Assembly: GCF_000620085.1 (NCBI RefSeq)
Contig: NZ_JHVJ01000018.1
Span: forward strand, 1-53,663
DNA: 53,663 nucleotides
Reading direction: 5' to 3'
From: Marinobacterium jannaschii DSM 6295
GTDB lineage: Bacteria; Pseudomonadota; Gammaproteobacteria; Pseudomonadales; Balneatricaceae
Part shown: one piece after another, positions 34,220 to 42,207 of the stretch
Position numbering within the stretch: position 1 is the first letter of the stretch
Layout: every line of letters starts with the position of its first letter
Program-made: the position numbers and the translations under genes
The notes under the pieces: generated by a model
Database searches by the model: none
Seen by the model: the letters and a program-made list of their open reading frames with translations, nothing else
Told to the model about the DNA's origin: nothing

Positions 34220-34596
34220 ATCAACACCTCCCCCGACTTGACTGTTTCGGTTGTGAGGTGCCGTCTGACTGGCTTTGGTCCTCCTCCCTGTACTGGCCTC
34301 AGGAAACTGCTGCGGGACACTGCGAATAAGTCTATTCGGGTCTCTGAATGTCAGGCAGAGCGCTTCGGAGGCTTATTCGCAGGTTCCCCTCGTATACTGC
34401 TATAGCAATATACGGCAGATATGATTTAGCTTAGAACATAATCTCCCGCCAACGAGCGCCTGAAAGTGCGCGGCATACAGTTCTGGCGGGCACGGCCGAT
34501 ATATCATAAAAATTACCTAAGGAACCTGCCGCGGGTTGATGAGTGAACGTTCGCAGGTGACCTGAAGATCAGGACGAATGGTGAGGGAGTCGATCT
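34220..34596. other. Divergent control region between the DUF692 pair and dgt, with palindromes
   Basis: No gene seen. CGTATACTGCTA (34391-34402) is followed at once by TAGCAATATACG (34403-34414), a 24-bp palindrome with one mismatched pair. A perfect 10-bp inverted repeat, TGCGAATAAG (34321-34330) and CTTATTCGCA (34372-34381), flanks a 41-nt spacer and could form a stem in the leader of the DUF692 transcript. I found no short cysteine-containing precursor ORF on the minus strand here. Confidence 0.65.
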
Positions 34597-35916
34597 ATGA
34601 AAATGACCTGGGAAGCCCTTCTCAGTACCAAACGTTACGGCCATAAGGCGCTGCCACCCCAGGAGGTGGGGCGTAGCCACTTCCATAAAGACCATGACCG
34701 CATCATCTTCTGCAGTGCGTTTCGCCGCCTGGGAAGGAAAACCCAGGTTCATCCGCTGGCACTGAACGACCATATCCATACCCGCCTGACTCACTCGGTT
34801 GAAGTTGGCAGTGTGGGACGCAGCCTGGGCATCCGGGTGGGTGAGCTGCTGGCGGATGAACTGCCGGGCTGGATCACCGCCGCCGATCTGGGAATGATCG
34901 TGCAGTCGGCCTGCCTGGCCCACGATATCGGTAACCCGCCGTTTGGTCATGCCGGTGAATACGCCATTCGTGACTGGTTCCGCCATCGCCTCAACGGCCC
35001 CCTGCTGGAGGGACTGAGTGAGATCGAAATCAAAGACCTGCAAACCTTTGAAGGTAATGCACAGGGATTTCGGGTGGTGACCTGTATCGAAAATAACCTC
35101 TTCGATGGCGGCCTGCGCCTGACCTATCCGACGCTCGGCACGCTGCTGAAATACCCCTGGACGGTTAAGGACGCCACGGCCAAGGGCAAGTTCAGCTGCT
35201 ATCAGGCGGAAATTCCTATACTCAATGAGCTGGCCCGCGAGCTTGGGCTGGTGCCGCAGGATACTGACCGCTGGTGCCGCCACCCCCTCAGCTGGCTGCT
35301 GGAGGCGGCGGATGATATCTGTTACGCCATCCTTGATCTGGAAGATGCCATTGAGCTGAACATCCTGACGTTTGAGGAGGTCAGGCCTATCCTGCTGGAG
35401 CTGTGTGGCGATCAGGCCCATGAAGCCGAGTTGCTCAGCAGCGAAGTCTCGGCGCGACGTAAGATCTCGGCCTTGCGCGGCAAGGCGATGGAATCGATGG
35501 TGAACTCGGCGGTTGCCGCCTTTATGGATCATCGCGATGCGATTATGCGTGGTATCTATGCCGGAGAACTGCTGGCCGACGGTGACCCGGGCGTCCGTGA
35601 CGGCCTGCATAAGGCCAAGACCCTGGCGCAGCAGCGGGTGTTTCCGGACAACCGCAAGGCCGAGCTGGAAGTCGGCGCTTACACCACGCTGGGTATCCTG
35701 CTGGAGCAGTTCTGTATGGCGGTCCATGAAAATCACACTAAGGGCGGTGTCGATCTCAGCTATCGCACCCAGAAGATCAAGAGCCTGATGGGCGTCCATG
35801 CGCCGCCGTCCGAGATGCCGTTGTACAACGCTTATATGCGGGCGCTCGATTTCATCAGCGGGATGACCGACAATTACGCCTCATATCTGGCGCGTCAGAT
35901 CGGCGGCCTGGGATAA
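34597..35916 (+). CDS. dgt: Deoxyguanosinetriphosphate triphosphohydrolase-like protein
   Basis: 439 residues, ATG 34597 after GAGGGAG. HD-superfamily metal site: His in HTRLTHSVEV (~residues 52-61) and His-Asp in CLAHDIGNPPFGHAGE (~107-122), with further Asp in ADDICYAILDLEDA. The N-terminal GRSHFHKDHDRIIFCSAFRRLGRKTQV is the family's conserved entry. It hydrolyses dNTPs (dGTP in the type enzyme) to deoxynucleoside plus tripolyphosphate, affecting dNTP pools. Length fits the Pseudomonas-type group rather than the ~505-aa E. coli Dgt. A housekeeping neighbour (yciH) follows; nothing around it points to phage defence. Confidence 0.92.
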   Translation: MKMTWEALLSTKRYGHKALPPQEVGRSHFHKDHDRIIFCSAFRRLGRKTQVHPLALNDHIHTRLTHSVEVGSVGRSLGIRVGELLADELPGWITAADLGMIVQSACLAHDIGNPPFGHAGEYAIRDWFRHRLNGPLLEGLSEIEIKDLQTFEGNAQGFRVVTCIENNLFDGGLRLTYPTLGTLLKYPWTVKDATAKGKFSCYQAEIPILNELARELGLVPQDTDRWCRHPLSWLLEAADDICYAILDLEDAIELNILTFEEVRPILLELCGDQAHEAELLSSEVSARRKISALRGKAMESMVNSAVAAFMDHRDAIMRGIYAGELLADGDPGVRDGLHKAKTLAQQRVFPDNRKAELEVGAYTTLGILLEQFCMAVHENHTKGGVDLSYRTQKIKSLMGVHAPPSEMPLYNAYMRALDFISGMTDNYASYLARQIGGLG

Positions 35917-35945
35917 ATTAGTCAGCTTAAGCGCAGGAGTAGTCG

Positions 35946-36320
35946 ATGGCTTCAATGAAAGACCAGTTACGGGGACTGGTGTACTCAACCGAACATGGCC
36001 GTACCTGTCCACAGTGCGAGCAACCGGAAGACAGCTGTATCTGTGACCAGCTGCAGGATCAGGCCCGCCTGGAAACGCTGGACGGCATAGTGCGCATTCG
36101 CCGCGAAACATCCGGCCGCAAGGGCAAAGGTGTGACTACACTGAGTGGTATCCCGTTGTCTGAGCCGGAACTGAAAGCACTGGCGAAGAAGCTGAAAAAG
36201 GTCTGTGGTACCGGTGGCGCACTGAAAGAGGGTGTGATCGAGATACAGGGCGATCACCGGGATAAACTGAAGCTGGCACTGGAAAAGGAAGGCTTCAAGG
36301 TGAAACTGGCGGGCGGCTGA
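35946..36320 (+). CDS. yciH: SUI1/eIF1-like translation factor YciH
   Basis: 124 residues, ATG 35946 behind GCAGGAG. An N-terminal zinc-binding-like segment, TCPQCEQPEDSCICD (two CxxC-type pairs), is followed by the SUI1 domain: GIVRIRRETSGRKGKGVTTL, LKALAKKLKKVCGTGGALK and EIQGDHRDKLKLALEKEGF. The family resembles eukaryotic eIF1 and influences start-site selection on the 30S subunit in E. coli. It lies 29 nt after dgt and is followed after 1 nt by a tiny membrane peptide. Confidence 0.94.
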   Translation: MASMKDQLRGLVYSTEHGRTCPQCEQPEDSCICDQLQDQARLETLDGIVRIRRETSGRKGKGVTTLSGIPLSEPELKALAKKLKKVCGTGGALKEGVIEIQGDHRDKLKLALEKEGFKVKLAGG

Positions 36321-36321
36321 T

Positions 36322-36432
36322 ATGGCTAAAAAGAAGGCCTGCCGGGTCTGCCTGATACTGCGTTTTATCGCCCTGTTCGGCGTGGTGGTGGCCGTTTTCG
36401 TAGCCAATGGGTTATTTGAATTCTTGAATTAA
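36322..36432 (+). CDS. 36-residue single-pass membrane peptide
   Basis: Not a recognised family. The ATG at 36322 begins one base after the yciH stop. The peptide opens MAKKKACRVCLILRFIALFG and continues VVVAVFVANGLFEFLN: a positively charged N-terminus, a CxxC pair at residues 7-10 and one ~20-residue hydrophobic helix, so N-in orientation is expected. No strong ribosome-binding site of its own is visible (GGCGGGCGG precedes), so translation may depend on coupling to yciH. Could be a genuine small membrane protein; conservation is untested. Confidence 0.5.
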   Translation: MAKKKACRVCLILRFIALFGVVVAVFVANGLFEFLN

Positions 36433-36486
36433 AGTCAGAGGATCTGATCAGCGTTAAAGGGAGTTACCGTTGTAGAGGGTAGCTGA

Positions 36487-37041
36487 ATGAAGACACTGTT
36501 AGGCGGGCTGGGGCTGTTCCTGCTGATCCATATGCTGCCACAGGTGCGGCCATTACGTTATTGGCTGCGTCTGCGTATCGGCAACGAACGCTATCTGGCG
36601 TTCTTTAGTTTTTTCACCCTGATTGCGCTGATGCTGGTGGGGATCGGCTATTCACAGACCGAAGTCCAGCTGCTCTGGCAGCGACCGCAATGGACATCGT
36701 TGCTGACACTGGTGTTGATGCCGTTCTCTCTGGCGCTGATCCTGGCCGCTTTTCAGCGCTGTAATCTGAAACGCCTGACCCTGCACCCGATGATGTGGGG
36801 TATCAGCCTCTGGGCACTGGCCCATCTGATCAGCAACGGTTCGCAGCGCTCGCTGATACTGTTCGGCACTTTGGGCTGTTTCGCCCTCTACAAGCAGTGG
36901 GTTCTGCGTCGACGCTGGCCTGAGCTGAAGTTTGCCCGCGCCCCGTTGTGGCGCGACCTGAGTCTGGCTCTGCAGGCTCTGCTGCTGACCTACCTGATGC
37001 TGCAGATACACCCCTGGCTGTTCGGGGTGGCGGCACTCTGA
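36487..37041 (+). CDS. NnrU family integral membrane protein
   Basis: 184 residues with five or six membrane helices. Family landmarks: LFLLIHMLPQVRPLRYWLRLRIGNERYL at the N-terminus, then LTLHPMMWGISLWALAHL and the closing short helices. NnrU-type proteins are linked to nitrogen-oxide metabolism in some denitrifiers and to carotenoid isomerisation in related Z-ISO proteins; here there is no denitrification cluster next to it (nirBD lies 7 kb away), so function is open. ATG 36487 has only a moderate ribosome-binding site (GGGTAG). Confidence 0.85.
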   Translation: MKTLLGGLGLFLLIHMLPQVRPLRYWLRLRIGNERYLAFFSFFTLIALMLVGIGYSQTEVQLLWQRPQWTSLLTLVLMPFSLALILAAFQRCNLKRLTLHPMMWGISLWALAHLISNGSQRSLILFGTLGCFALYKQWVLRRRWPELKFARAPLWRDLSLALQALLLTYLMLQIHPWLFGVAAL

Positions 37042-37205
37042 GCATCAGCCCAATAGTACGGTCAGCCCGATAGCCTCCATATCGATGATGACGGCCTGAT
37101 CGCGGGTTACCCTTAGCGCCGTCACACTTTCAGTATCCCGTCCGGCTAGTATCAGTCCGGACCGGTATCGCCGGCCGTAGTGGCCGCCCCGCAACCGCAA
37201 CGGTT

Positions 37206-37994
37206 TCAGGCGAAGCTGTTCTGAATAAGTCCGATAATACTGGTCAGTACCAGAACCGAGCCGATCACCCGGTAGAACAGCGGCGACTCTGCTGCCACGA
37301 TGCGGGCGTGGAAGCGCATGCCGATCAGGTGGCCGATTGCGGCACAGGGCAGCAGCCAGAGGTGATGGATCAGCTGCAGGTCCACCCCGGCAATGATGAA
37401 TGACGCCATCTTGATCACCACCAGAATAAACCAGAGCACAAACAGCGTATCCCGTAGCTGATGCTTGGCCACATGGGAGGCATAGACGGCGACAATCAGC
37501 GGCGCCCCGATCAGCGAGGTTCCGCTGACATAGCCGCCGAGCATCAAAAACAGGGTATCCAGCCATTTATTGTTACTGCGAAACGGCTTATTGAGGATAT
37601 AGGAGGTGGCATACACCATCACAATGCAGAAGATAATGCCGCTCATCAGTTCGGCGGGCAGGGTTAACAGTCCCAGTACGCCAACCAGTTTCGGGACAAT
37701 CATCACACCCAGTGAGTACTTCAGGTACGCCCAGTCGATACTGCTCTCGACACCCGGCTGGTTCCGTCGCCGGGCCTGCCAGTTTTTGAGTTGTTCCGGC
37801 CCGGTGATAATCAGCGAAAATACCAGCAGGTGCATGCCGATCAGAGGCAGAAACAGCAGCGGGTCATTATTAATCAGCAGCAAAAACGGCAGTGACAGTA
37901 CCGCTCCGCCAAAGCCGAGGCCTGCGCGGACGAAGCCGCTCCAGATAAAAATCAGGCCGATTAAAGCATATTGTGACCACAGCAGTTCGTTCAC
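37206..37994 (-). CDS. TauE/SafE-family membrane transporter
   Basis: 262 residues, about seven or eight membrane helices. The signature pair of half-repeats is visible: GLIFIWSGFVRAGLGFGGAVLSLPFLLLI near the N-terminus and GGYVSGTSLIGAPLIVAVYASHV in the second half. Family members export sulfite, sulfoacetate or other organic sulfur or carboxylate anions; the substrate cannot be read here. It is a stand-alone gene on the minus strand, 192 bp beyond the cysteine-rich-tail gene; ribosome-binding site AGGGAACT precedes the ATG. Confidence 0.9.
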   Translation of the reverse strand: MNELLWSQYALIGLIFIWSGFVRAGLGFGGAVLSLPFLLLINNDPLLFLPLIGMHLLVFSLIITGPEQLKNWQARRRNQPGVESSIDWAYLKYSLGVMIVPKLVGVLGLLTLPAELMSGIIFCIVMVYATSYILNKPFRSNNKWLDTLFLMLGGYVSGTSLIGAPLIVAVYASHVAKHQLRDTLFVLWFILVVIKMASFIIAGVDLQLIHHLWLLPCAAIGHLIGMRFHARIVAAESPLFYRVIGSVLVLTSIIGLIQNSFA

Positions 37995-38186
37995 GAGAGT
38001 TCCCTGAAAGTGAATTAGACGATGTAGAAGGAGGGCATGGGACTTTACTCCCGCTGCCGGCTGGCTGCAATCCGTGGCGCACAGCTGGCACAGCCGAACG
38101 AAGTTTCTCAGGTGTGATTAAGCGCCGGGCAGATACCCGGGGCCGATGCTCAGACTGATCGTCGGCATCGCCGCCCGCTGATCGAT

Positions 38187-38843
38187 TCAGTCGCCGCCAC
38201 AACCTCCGCCGCCGCAACCGCTGTCACTGCCGCTATCGCTGCTACAGCCCCCGCCACAGCCGGAACTGCAACCAATATGGGTTGCGCAGTAGTTGTTATC
38301 GCTGCGTTTGCCGAGGCAATCGAGAGAGTAGTGAAAGCCGTCCGGTATCAGCAGCAGGGCATCCAGCGCGAACAGCAAGGGCAGGCTGGAGGGTTTATGG
38401 GGATCGATCCCTTCCCTCAGGCAGGCGATGCGCCAGGCGCGTTTAATGCCCTGCTGGGCTGAGGTGCGGGCCTGCATCGCTTCGGCCGGGGTATGGTGCA
38501 GGAAGCGTCCCAGTCCCTTGCGGCAGAACTGATCGTATTCGCGGGTAAAGAGAATAAACTCATGCCAGACCAGATCCACCGCCTGAGACGGCATAGCGAT
38601 CATCCGGCCCCGGGCTTCGCGACAGATCTGGAAATACTCGCGCAGGGACTGTAGCACCAGATCCTGCTGAGCCGGCGTCAGGTGGGGGTAAGTGGTGGCC
38701 AGTCGTTGCTGCAGTCGGGCACGGAAGGCATAGTCCTCAATAAATGCCTGCCGTGCCTTGTTTTGTCGCTTGCGCCAGCCAGCCACCAGTGCAACGGTTG
38801 CGACCAGGGTGGTGGCTGCCTCAAGCCAGTACTCGGCCAGCAT
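38187..38843 (-). CDS. Membrane-anchored protein with WHEF motif and Cys/Gly-rich tail
   Basis: 218 residues. One N-terminal membrane helix (~8-24), then a soluble helical region with AVDLVWHEFILFTREYDQFC, followed by GLGRFLHHTPAEA. This WHEF-x-Y pattern recalls the helical domain of bacterial 'glycine-rich domain-containing' proteins. The last ~30 residues are almost only Cys, Gly, Ser and Asp, with CSSGCGGGC and CGGGGCGGD, nine or so cysteines in pairs. The tail could bind metal or form disulfides. Forms a minus-strand unit with the 73-aa protein and ChrA upstream (3-bp gaps). Biological role unknown. Confidence 0.72.
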   Translation of the reverse strand: MLAEYWLEAATTLVATVALVAGWRKRQNKARQAFIEDYAFRARLQQRLATTYPHLTPAQQDLVLQSLREYFQICREARGRMIAMPSQAVDLVWHEFILFTREYDQFCRKGLGRFLHHTPAEAMQARTSAQQGIKRAWRIACLREGIDPHKPSSLPLLFALDALLLIPDGFHYSLDCLGKRSDNNYCATHIGCSSGCGGGCSSDSGSDSGCGGGGCGGD

Positions 38844-38846
38844 CGC

Positions 38847-39068
38847 TCAGTCCGGCTTATAGCGAGCGGCGCTGATAATGCTGATCAGGTGCACCACGGC
38901 CGCGATAATCGCCGGGAAGATCAGCCAGTACATGGCATAGCCGCCGGCGGTAATGACGAAAAACAGGATCGCCGCCAGCAGCCGTCCCTGAATCAGCTGG
39001 CCAAGCCCGGGAATAAACACATTACATAAAGCGGCAATGACATTACCGGCACTACCTTGTTGACTCAT
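38847..39068 (-). CDS. Small TM2-like membrane protein
   Basis: 73 residues with two membrane helices. VFIPGLGQLIQGRLLAAILF resembles the TM2/DUF5683-type motif (P-G-x-G-Q-x-x-x-G), then a second helix YWLIFPAIIAAVVHLISII. Function unknown. It lies between chrA (2 bp after its stop) and the Cys/Gly-tail protein gene (3 bp), so the three are probably co-transcribed. Confidence 0.78.
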   Translation of the reverse strand: MSQQGSAGNVIAALCNVFIPGLGQLIQGRLLAAILFFVITAGGYAMYWLIFPAIIAAVVHLISIISAARYKPD

Positions 39069-39070
39069 AT

Positions 39071-40237
39071 TTAAACTCCGTAGAAATAGTTGCCGGCACC
39101 GTAAGCGATAAACAGGCTTACCAGCAAAAGAATGTTCAGTTTCAGTCCGCGCAGTAACAGCAGGCCCAGCAACACGATAGCGAAGTCCTGAGCACTGCTG
39201 ACGGCAGTGGCAAATACCGGCTGGTAAAGCGCACTGATCAGCAGGCCGACCACTGCAGCATTCACCCCTTTAATCGCCGCCGCGATACGGGGCTTCTGGT
39301 TCAGGCTGACCCAGCTGTCATGAAAGGCGATCAGCAACAGGAATCCGGGCAGGAAGATCGCCAGTGTCGCCAGCAAGGCTCCCAGGAAAGGGGATTGCTG
39401 CCACATCTCGGCCCCCAGGAATGAGGCCAGGGTAAACATCGGCCCCGGTACGGCCTGTGCGGCGGAGTAGCCCAGCAGGAAGCGGTCGGTGTCAATGCTG
39501 TCGCCGACCAGTTCCTGCAACAGGGGCAGCACCACATGGCCGCCACCAAACACCAGAGAGCCACTGGTATAGAAGGCCTGAAACAGCTCAAGCAGCGGCT
39601 GGCTGAAGGCCAGCGGAACCAGGCCGCAGATCAGGAACAGTATCGCCGCGCCCTTGCGCGGCCTGACCACCGAGGCGGGTGACGCCGGTGCCGGGTCATA
39701 GCCGGCCTGACTGCCGATCAGTGCGGCCAGCAGCAGGATGATCATCTGGCTGGCGATTCCGGGGATCAGCAGCAGTACCGCGGCGGTGACCACCGCGACG
39801 CAGGCGCTCCAGCGCTGCTGGCAGAAATTGCTGAACATGCCGTAGGCCGCATCGGCGACCACCACCACCGCCAGTAGCTTCAGGGCGTGGATAATACCGT
39901 CGGTAACGGCCGAGGGCTGCTGCAGCAACAGGCTGGTGGCCAGCAGATACATCAGCAGGAAGGAGGGCAGGGTAAAGCCGATAAAGGCGCTCATGCCACC
40001 CAGGACACCGGCCCGGCGCATACCGACGGCAAAGCCAACCTGGCTGGAGCCGGGCCCGGGCAGGAACTGACTCAGGGCGACCAGACCGGCATAGGATGAA
40101 TCGTCCAGCCAGCGGTGTTTTTCAACAAAGTACTTACGGAAATAGCCGATATGGGCGGCCGGTCCGCCAAAGCTGACAAAGCCCAGGCTGAAGAAACGCA
40201 GGAAAATTTCGACCAGTGCAGCCGGTGTCGCTTTCAT
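39071..40237 (-). CDS. chrA: Chromate transporter ChrA (CHR family)
   Basis: 388 residues from ATG 40237, chosen over TTG 40261 because GAAGGA lies upstream. Two homologous halves, each with a CHR signature: LGFVSFGGPAAHIGYF with QFLPGPGSSQ in the first, and SGSLVFGGGHVVLPLLQ with YSAAQAVPGPMF in the second; about ten membrane helices. It is the long bidomain type that exports chromate, probably driven by proton motive force and competing with sulfate. No chrB regulator is present. Two small genes follow immediately, so the unit may have an additional role. Confidence 0.92.
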   Translation of the reverse strand: MKATPAALVEIFLRFFSLGFVSFGGPAAHIGYFRKYFVEKHRWLDDSSYAGLVALSQFLPGPGSSQVGFAVGMRRAGVLGGMSAFIGFTLPSFLLMYLLATSLLLQQPSAVTDGIIHALKLLAVVVVADAAYGMFSNFCQQRWSACVAVVTAAVLLLIPGIASQMIILLLAALIGSQAGYDPAPASPASVVRPRKGAAILFLICGLVPLAFSQPLLELFQAFYTSGSLVFGGGHVVLPLLQELVGDSIDTDRFLLGYSAAQAVPGPMFTLASFLGAEMWQQSPFLGALLATLAIFLPGFLLLIAFHDSWVSLNQKPRIAAAIKGVNAAVVGLLISALYQPVFATAVSSAQDFAIVLLGLLLLRGLKLNILLLVSLFIAYGAGNYFYGV

Positions 40238-40334
40238 TGCAGATAGGTCCTTCTGAAACAACTTTTTAAAAGTAATCAGCTTTCAGGTTTATACCAGATC
40301 TGTATGAAGCTCGTATAGCGGGGAATGCGCCTAT

Positions 40335-40367
40335 AAAAAAGCCGCACCAGGACGGGCCCGGTGCGGC
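40335..40367 (-). terminator. Rho-independent terminator after the methylenetetrahydrofolate-reductase-like gene
   Basis: Plus-strand GCCGCACC (40341-40348) pairs with GGTGCGGC (40360-40367). Six A (40335-40340) precede it, which gives a U6 tail on the minus strand. It lies 38 bp after the stop at 40405. Confidence 0.9.
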
Positions 40368-40404
40368 GCAATGTTCTGTTGAACAGGGAAAACTGCCAGC
40401 GATT

Positions 40405-41367
40405 TTACTCGGATTCGACCAGCTGTTCAGCTAGCTTAAGGTCTAGGGTCGCTTTCAGTAACTTGTAAAGACGGATAGAGGCATCTATCTCATCCTTGCG
40501 GTTTGTCAGGCTTTCGATGTTCAGGCCCAGCGGGATGCCGAGGGAGATAACGGCTTCCAGAATCTGGTCCAGGCTGTTACGGCAGACCCGGATCGACTCA
40601 GCCAGCGGGTCCTGCGCATCCAGGATACGGTAACGGGTGGCGACCGGGATGGAGATCCCCAGCCACTCCATAAACTCCAGCGTCTTGGCGCTGCCGCAAG
40701 GGGTGAAGGTAAGGATCACCCGCTTCGGTGCTTCACCTTTTTCTCGGCACTCACGGGCGTAGCTGCTCAGCAGGTCGATAGTCGCCTGCGGGTTGTATAC
40801 CGCCTGGGAAACGAAGAAGTCACAGCCCTGTTCGACCTTACGTGACAGGCGCTGATGCTCATCGCCTTTGACCGCGTGGCGCTCAGCGATAGTCACCCCA
40901 CCAAGGTGGAAGGGCTGTTGGTGCTCGGCCAGCACATCGTAGGCATCATTCAGGCTCAGCTTGATATCGCCGTCCGATGACGGGCTGCCGACCATCACGA
41001 TGTCGCGCACGCCGTAGGTATACCAGGCTTCGCTCAGCCATTCGTTGAAGTCTTCGCGGTTACGCTGTGAGACGCTCTTATAGGTGATAACCGGCGTATT
41101 GGACTTATCACGCAGCAGTCGGGAATACATTCGTGGATCGTGAGTATGCGCAAACGGAAACGGCCGTGGTGAATCAATACGGCTGCTCTCATCCTGAATG
41201 TCATAGACGATCAGGCCGTCATAATCGAGCTGTCCCAGGCGGGCCAGCAGCTTGTCGGCGATTTCGTTAACCTGCGCCATTTCAGTGCTTTTCTTCGGTG
41301 GACAAGTACCAATGAAGTAAACACCCCGGGTTGGGTCAGCGAATTTTTCTCTCAGATCCTGGTTCAT
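40405..41367 (-). CDS. Methylenetetrahydrofolate reductase-like protein
   Basis: 320 residues from ATG 41367; a TTG at 41379 would add four residues. The MetF-like barrel shows in VYFIGTCPPKK at the first strand (with T-x-P-P-K), LIVYDIQDESSR, VITYKSVSQRNREDFNEWL, DIVMVGSPSSDGD, FHLGGVTIAERH and GCDFFVSQAVYNPQ, followed by RVILTFTPCGSAKTLEFMEWLGI. These correspond to the MTHFR family, which uses FAD to interconvert methylene- and methyl-tetrahydrofolate. The protein is divergent from E. coli MetF (KPP instead of the usual PP-x-T/E pattern), so it may be a paralogue with another C1 role. Stand-alone gene with its own terminator. Confidence 0.82.
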   Translation of the reverse strand: MNQDLREKFADPTRGVYFIGTCPPKKSTEMAQVNEIADKLLARLGQLDYDGLIVYDIQDESSRIDSPRPFPFAHTHDPRMYSRLLRDKSNTPVITYKSVSQRNREDFNEWLSEAWYTYGVRDIVMVGSPSSDGDIKLSLNDAYDVLAEHQQPFHLGGVTIAERHAVKGDEHQRLSRKVEQGCDFFVSQAVYNPQATIDLLSSYARECREKGEAPKRVILTFTPCGSAKTLEFMEWLGISIPVATRYRILDAQDPLAESIRVCRNSLDQILEAVISLGIPLGLNIESLTNRKDEIDASIRLYKLLKATLDLKLAEQLVESE

Positions 41368-41574
41368 GATTCTATGCAATGTGGTTTTGTCGTTTTAATT
41401 GCTATGCATTCTAACAATTAACTCTATTCATGTGATTAAGTTATAAGTTGAAAGTTTTTGCAGTTAAGGTGAGTGATTCTAATAAGCCTTCTGCGACAGT
41501 CCCTGTATCAGGATAGTTGAGTCGCTCTCACGCAGGCCCTAAAGTAACTTTAAATACGAGATGGGAGAGAGACA

Positions 41575-42141
41575 GTGACCGAACGTGGTTTTGACCTGGC
41601 GGCTGCCAGCAAGCAGATAGAGCAGGGCAGTGGCGAGGGCATTCCGCCACTGGAAAAGTGGAACCCGGACTTCTGCGGCGATATCGATATGCGTATCGCC
41701 CGGGATGGCAGCTGGTACTACAACGGCACCCCGATTGGCCGCCCGGCGATGGTGAAGATGTTCTCCCGGGTGCTGTGGCAGGAGGAGGGCCGGTTTTTCC
41801 TTAAGACACCGGTAGAGAAAGTCGGGATCGAAGTGGAGGATGCGCCATTCCTGTTTATCAGTGTGGAGCAGCGTGAGGGCGAGTCGGGCCGCGAACTGCT
41901 GTTCCGCAGTAAAACCGATGATGTGGTGGTGGCCGGGCCAGCCCATCCGCTGCGGGTTGAGGTCGATGCGCACAGTGGTGAGCCCTCTCCTTACCTGATG
42001 GTGCGCTTTGGGATGGAGGGGCTGATCGGCCGCTCACTGTTCTATCAGCTGGTGGAGATGGCTGAGGAGCGGGAAGTGGAGGGTGTCAGCCATCTGATGC
42101 TACAAAGTCAGGGCGAGTGGTTTAGCCTGGGCACACTGTAA
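41575..42141 (+). CDS. DUF1285 family protein
   Basis: 188 residues, GTG start at 41575 behind GGGAGAG. Family landmarks: PPLEKWNPDFCGDIDMRIARDGSWYY broken by the conserved G-x-W-Y-Y-x-G-T-P-I-G-R motif, MVKMFSRVLWQEEGRFFLKTPVEKV, and the C-terminal SHLMLQSQGEWFSLG. DUF1285 is a soluble cytoplasmic family with lipocalin-like and PH-like subdomains in solved structures (from memory); function unknown. It precedes the sigma-54-type response regulator by 66 nt on the same strand. Confidence 0.92.
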   Translation: MTERGFDLAAASKQIEQGSGEGIPPLEKWNPDFCGDIDMRIARDGSWYYNGTPIGRPAMVKMFSRVLWQEEGRFFLKTPVEKVGIEVEDAPFLFISVEQREGESGRELLFRSKTDDVVVAGPAHPLRVEVDAHSGEPSPYLMVRFGMEGLIGRSLFYQLVEMAEEREVEGVSHLMLQSQGEWFSLGTL

Positions 42142-42207
42142 TTCGCCGGCAGAAAACCCATTCAAAAATTTGATGTCTATGCTTAGCAGAGACCGGTTTA
42201 TGGATGG

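Noticed and set aside
33401-34405. 334-codon frame antisense to the DUF692 gene
   Set aside because: The minus strand has clear DUF692 landmarks and coupling to DUF2063; the plus frame has none.
34513-35799. 428-codon frame antisense to dgt
   Set aside because: Shadow of the conserved HD hydrolase gene on the other strand, without motif support.
34597-35916. dGTPase as part of an anti-phage dNTP-depletion system
   Set aside because: Neighbours are housekeeping genes, and no defence genes or mobile-element signs are present.
37045-37205. Possible ~50-codon minus-strand gene after the TauE/SafE gene (protein-like end RDQAVIIDMEAIGL)
   Set aside because: The segment looks protein-like and faintly FeoA-like, but has only a TTG start without a good ribosome-binding site. 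I could not support it as a gene; it may be a remnant.
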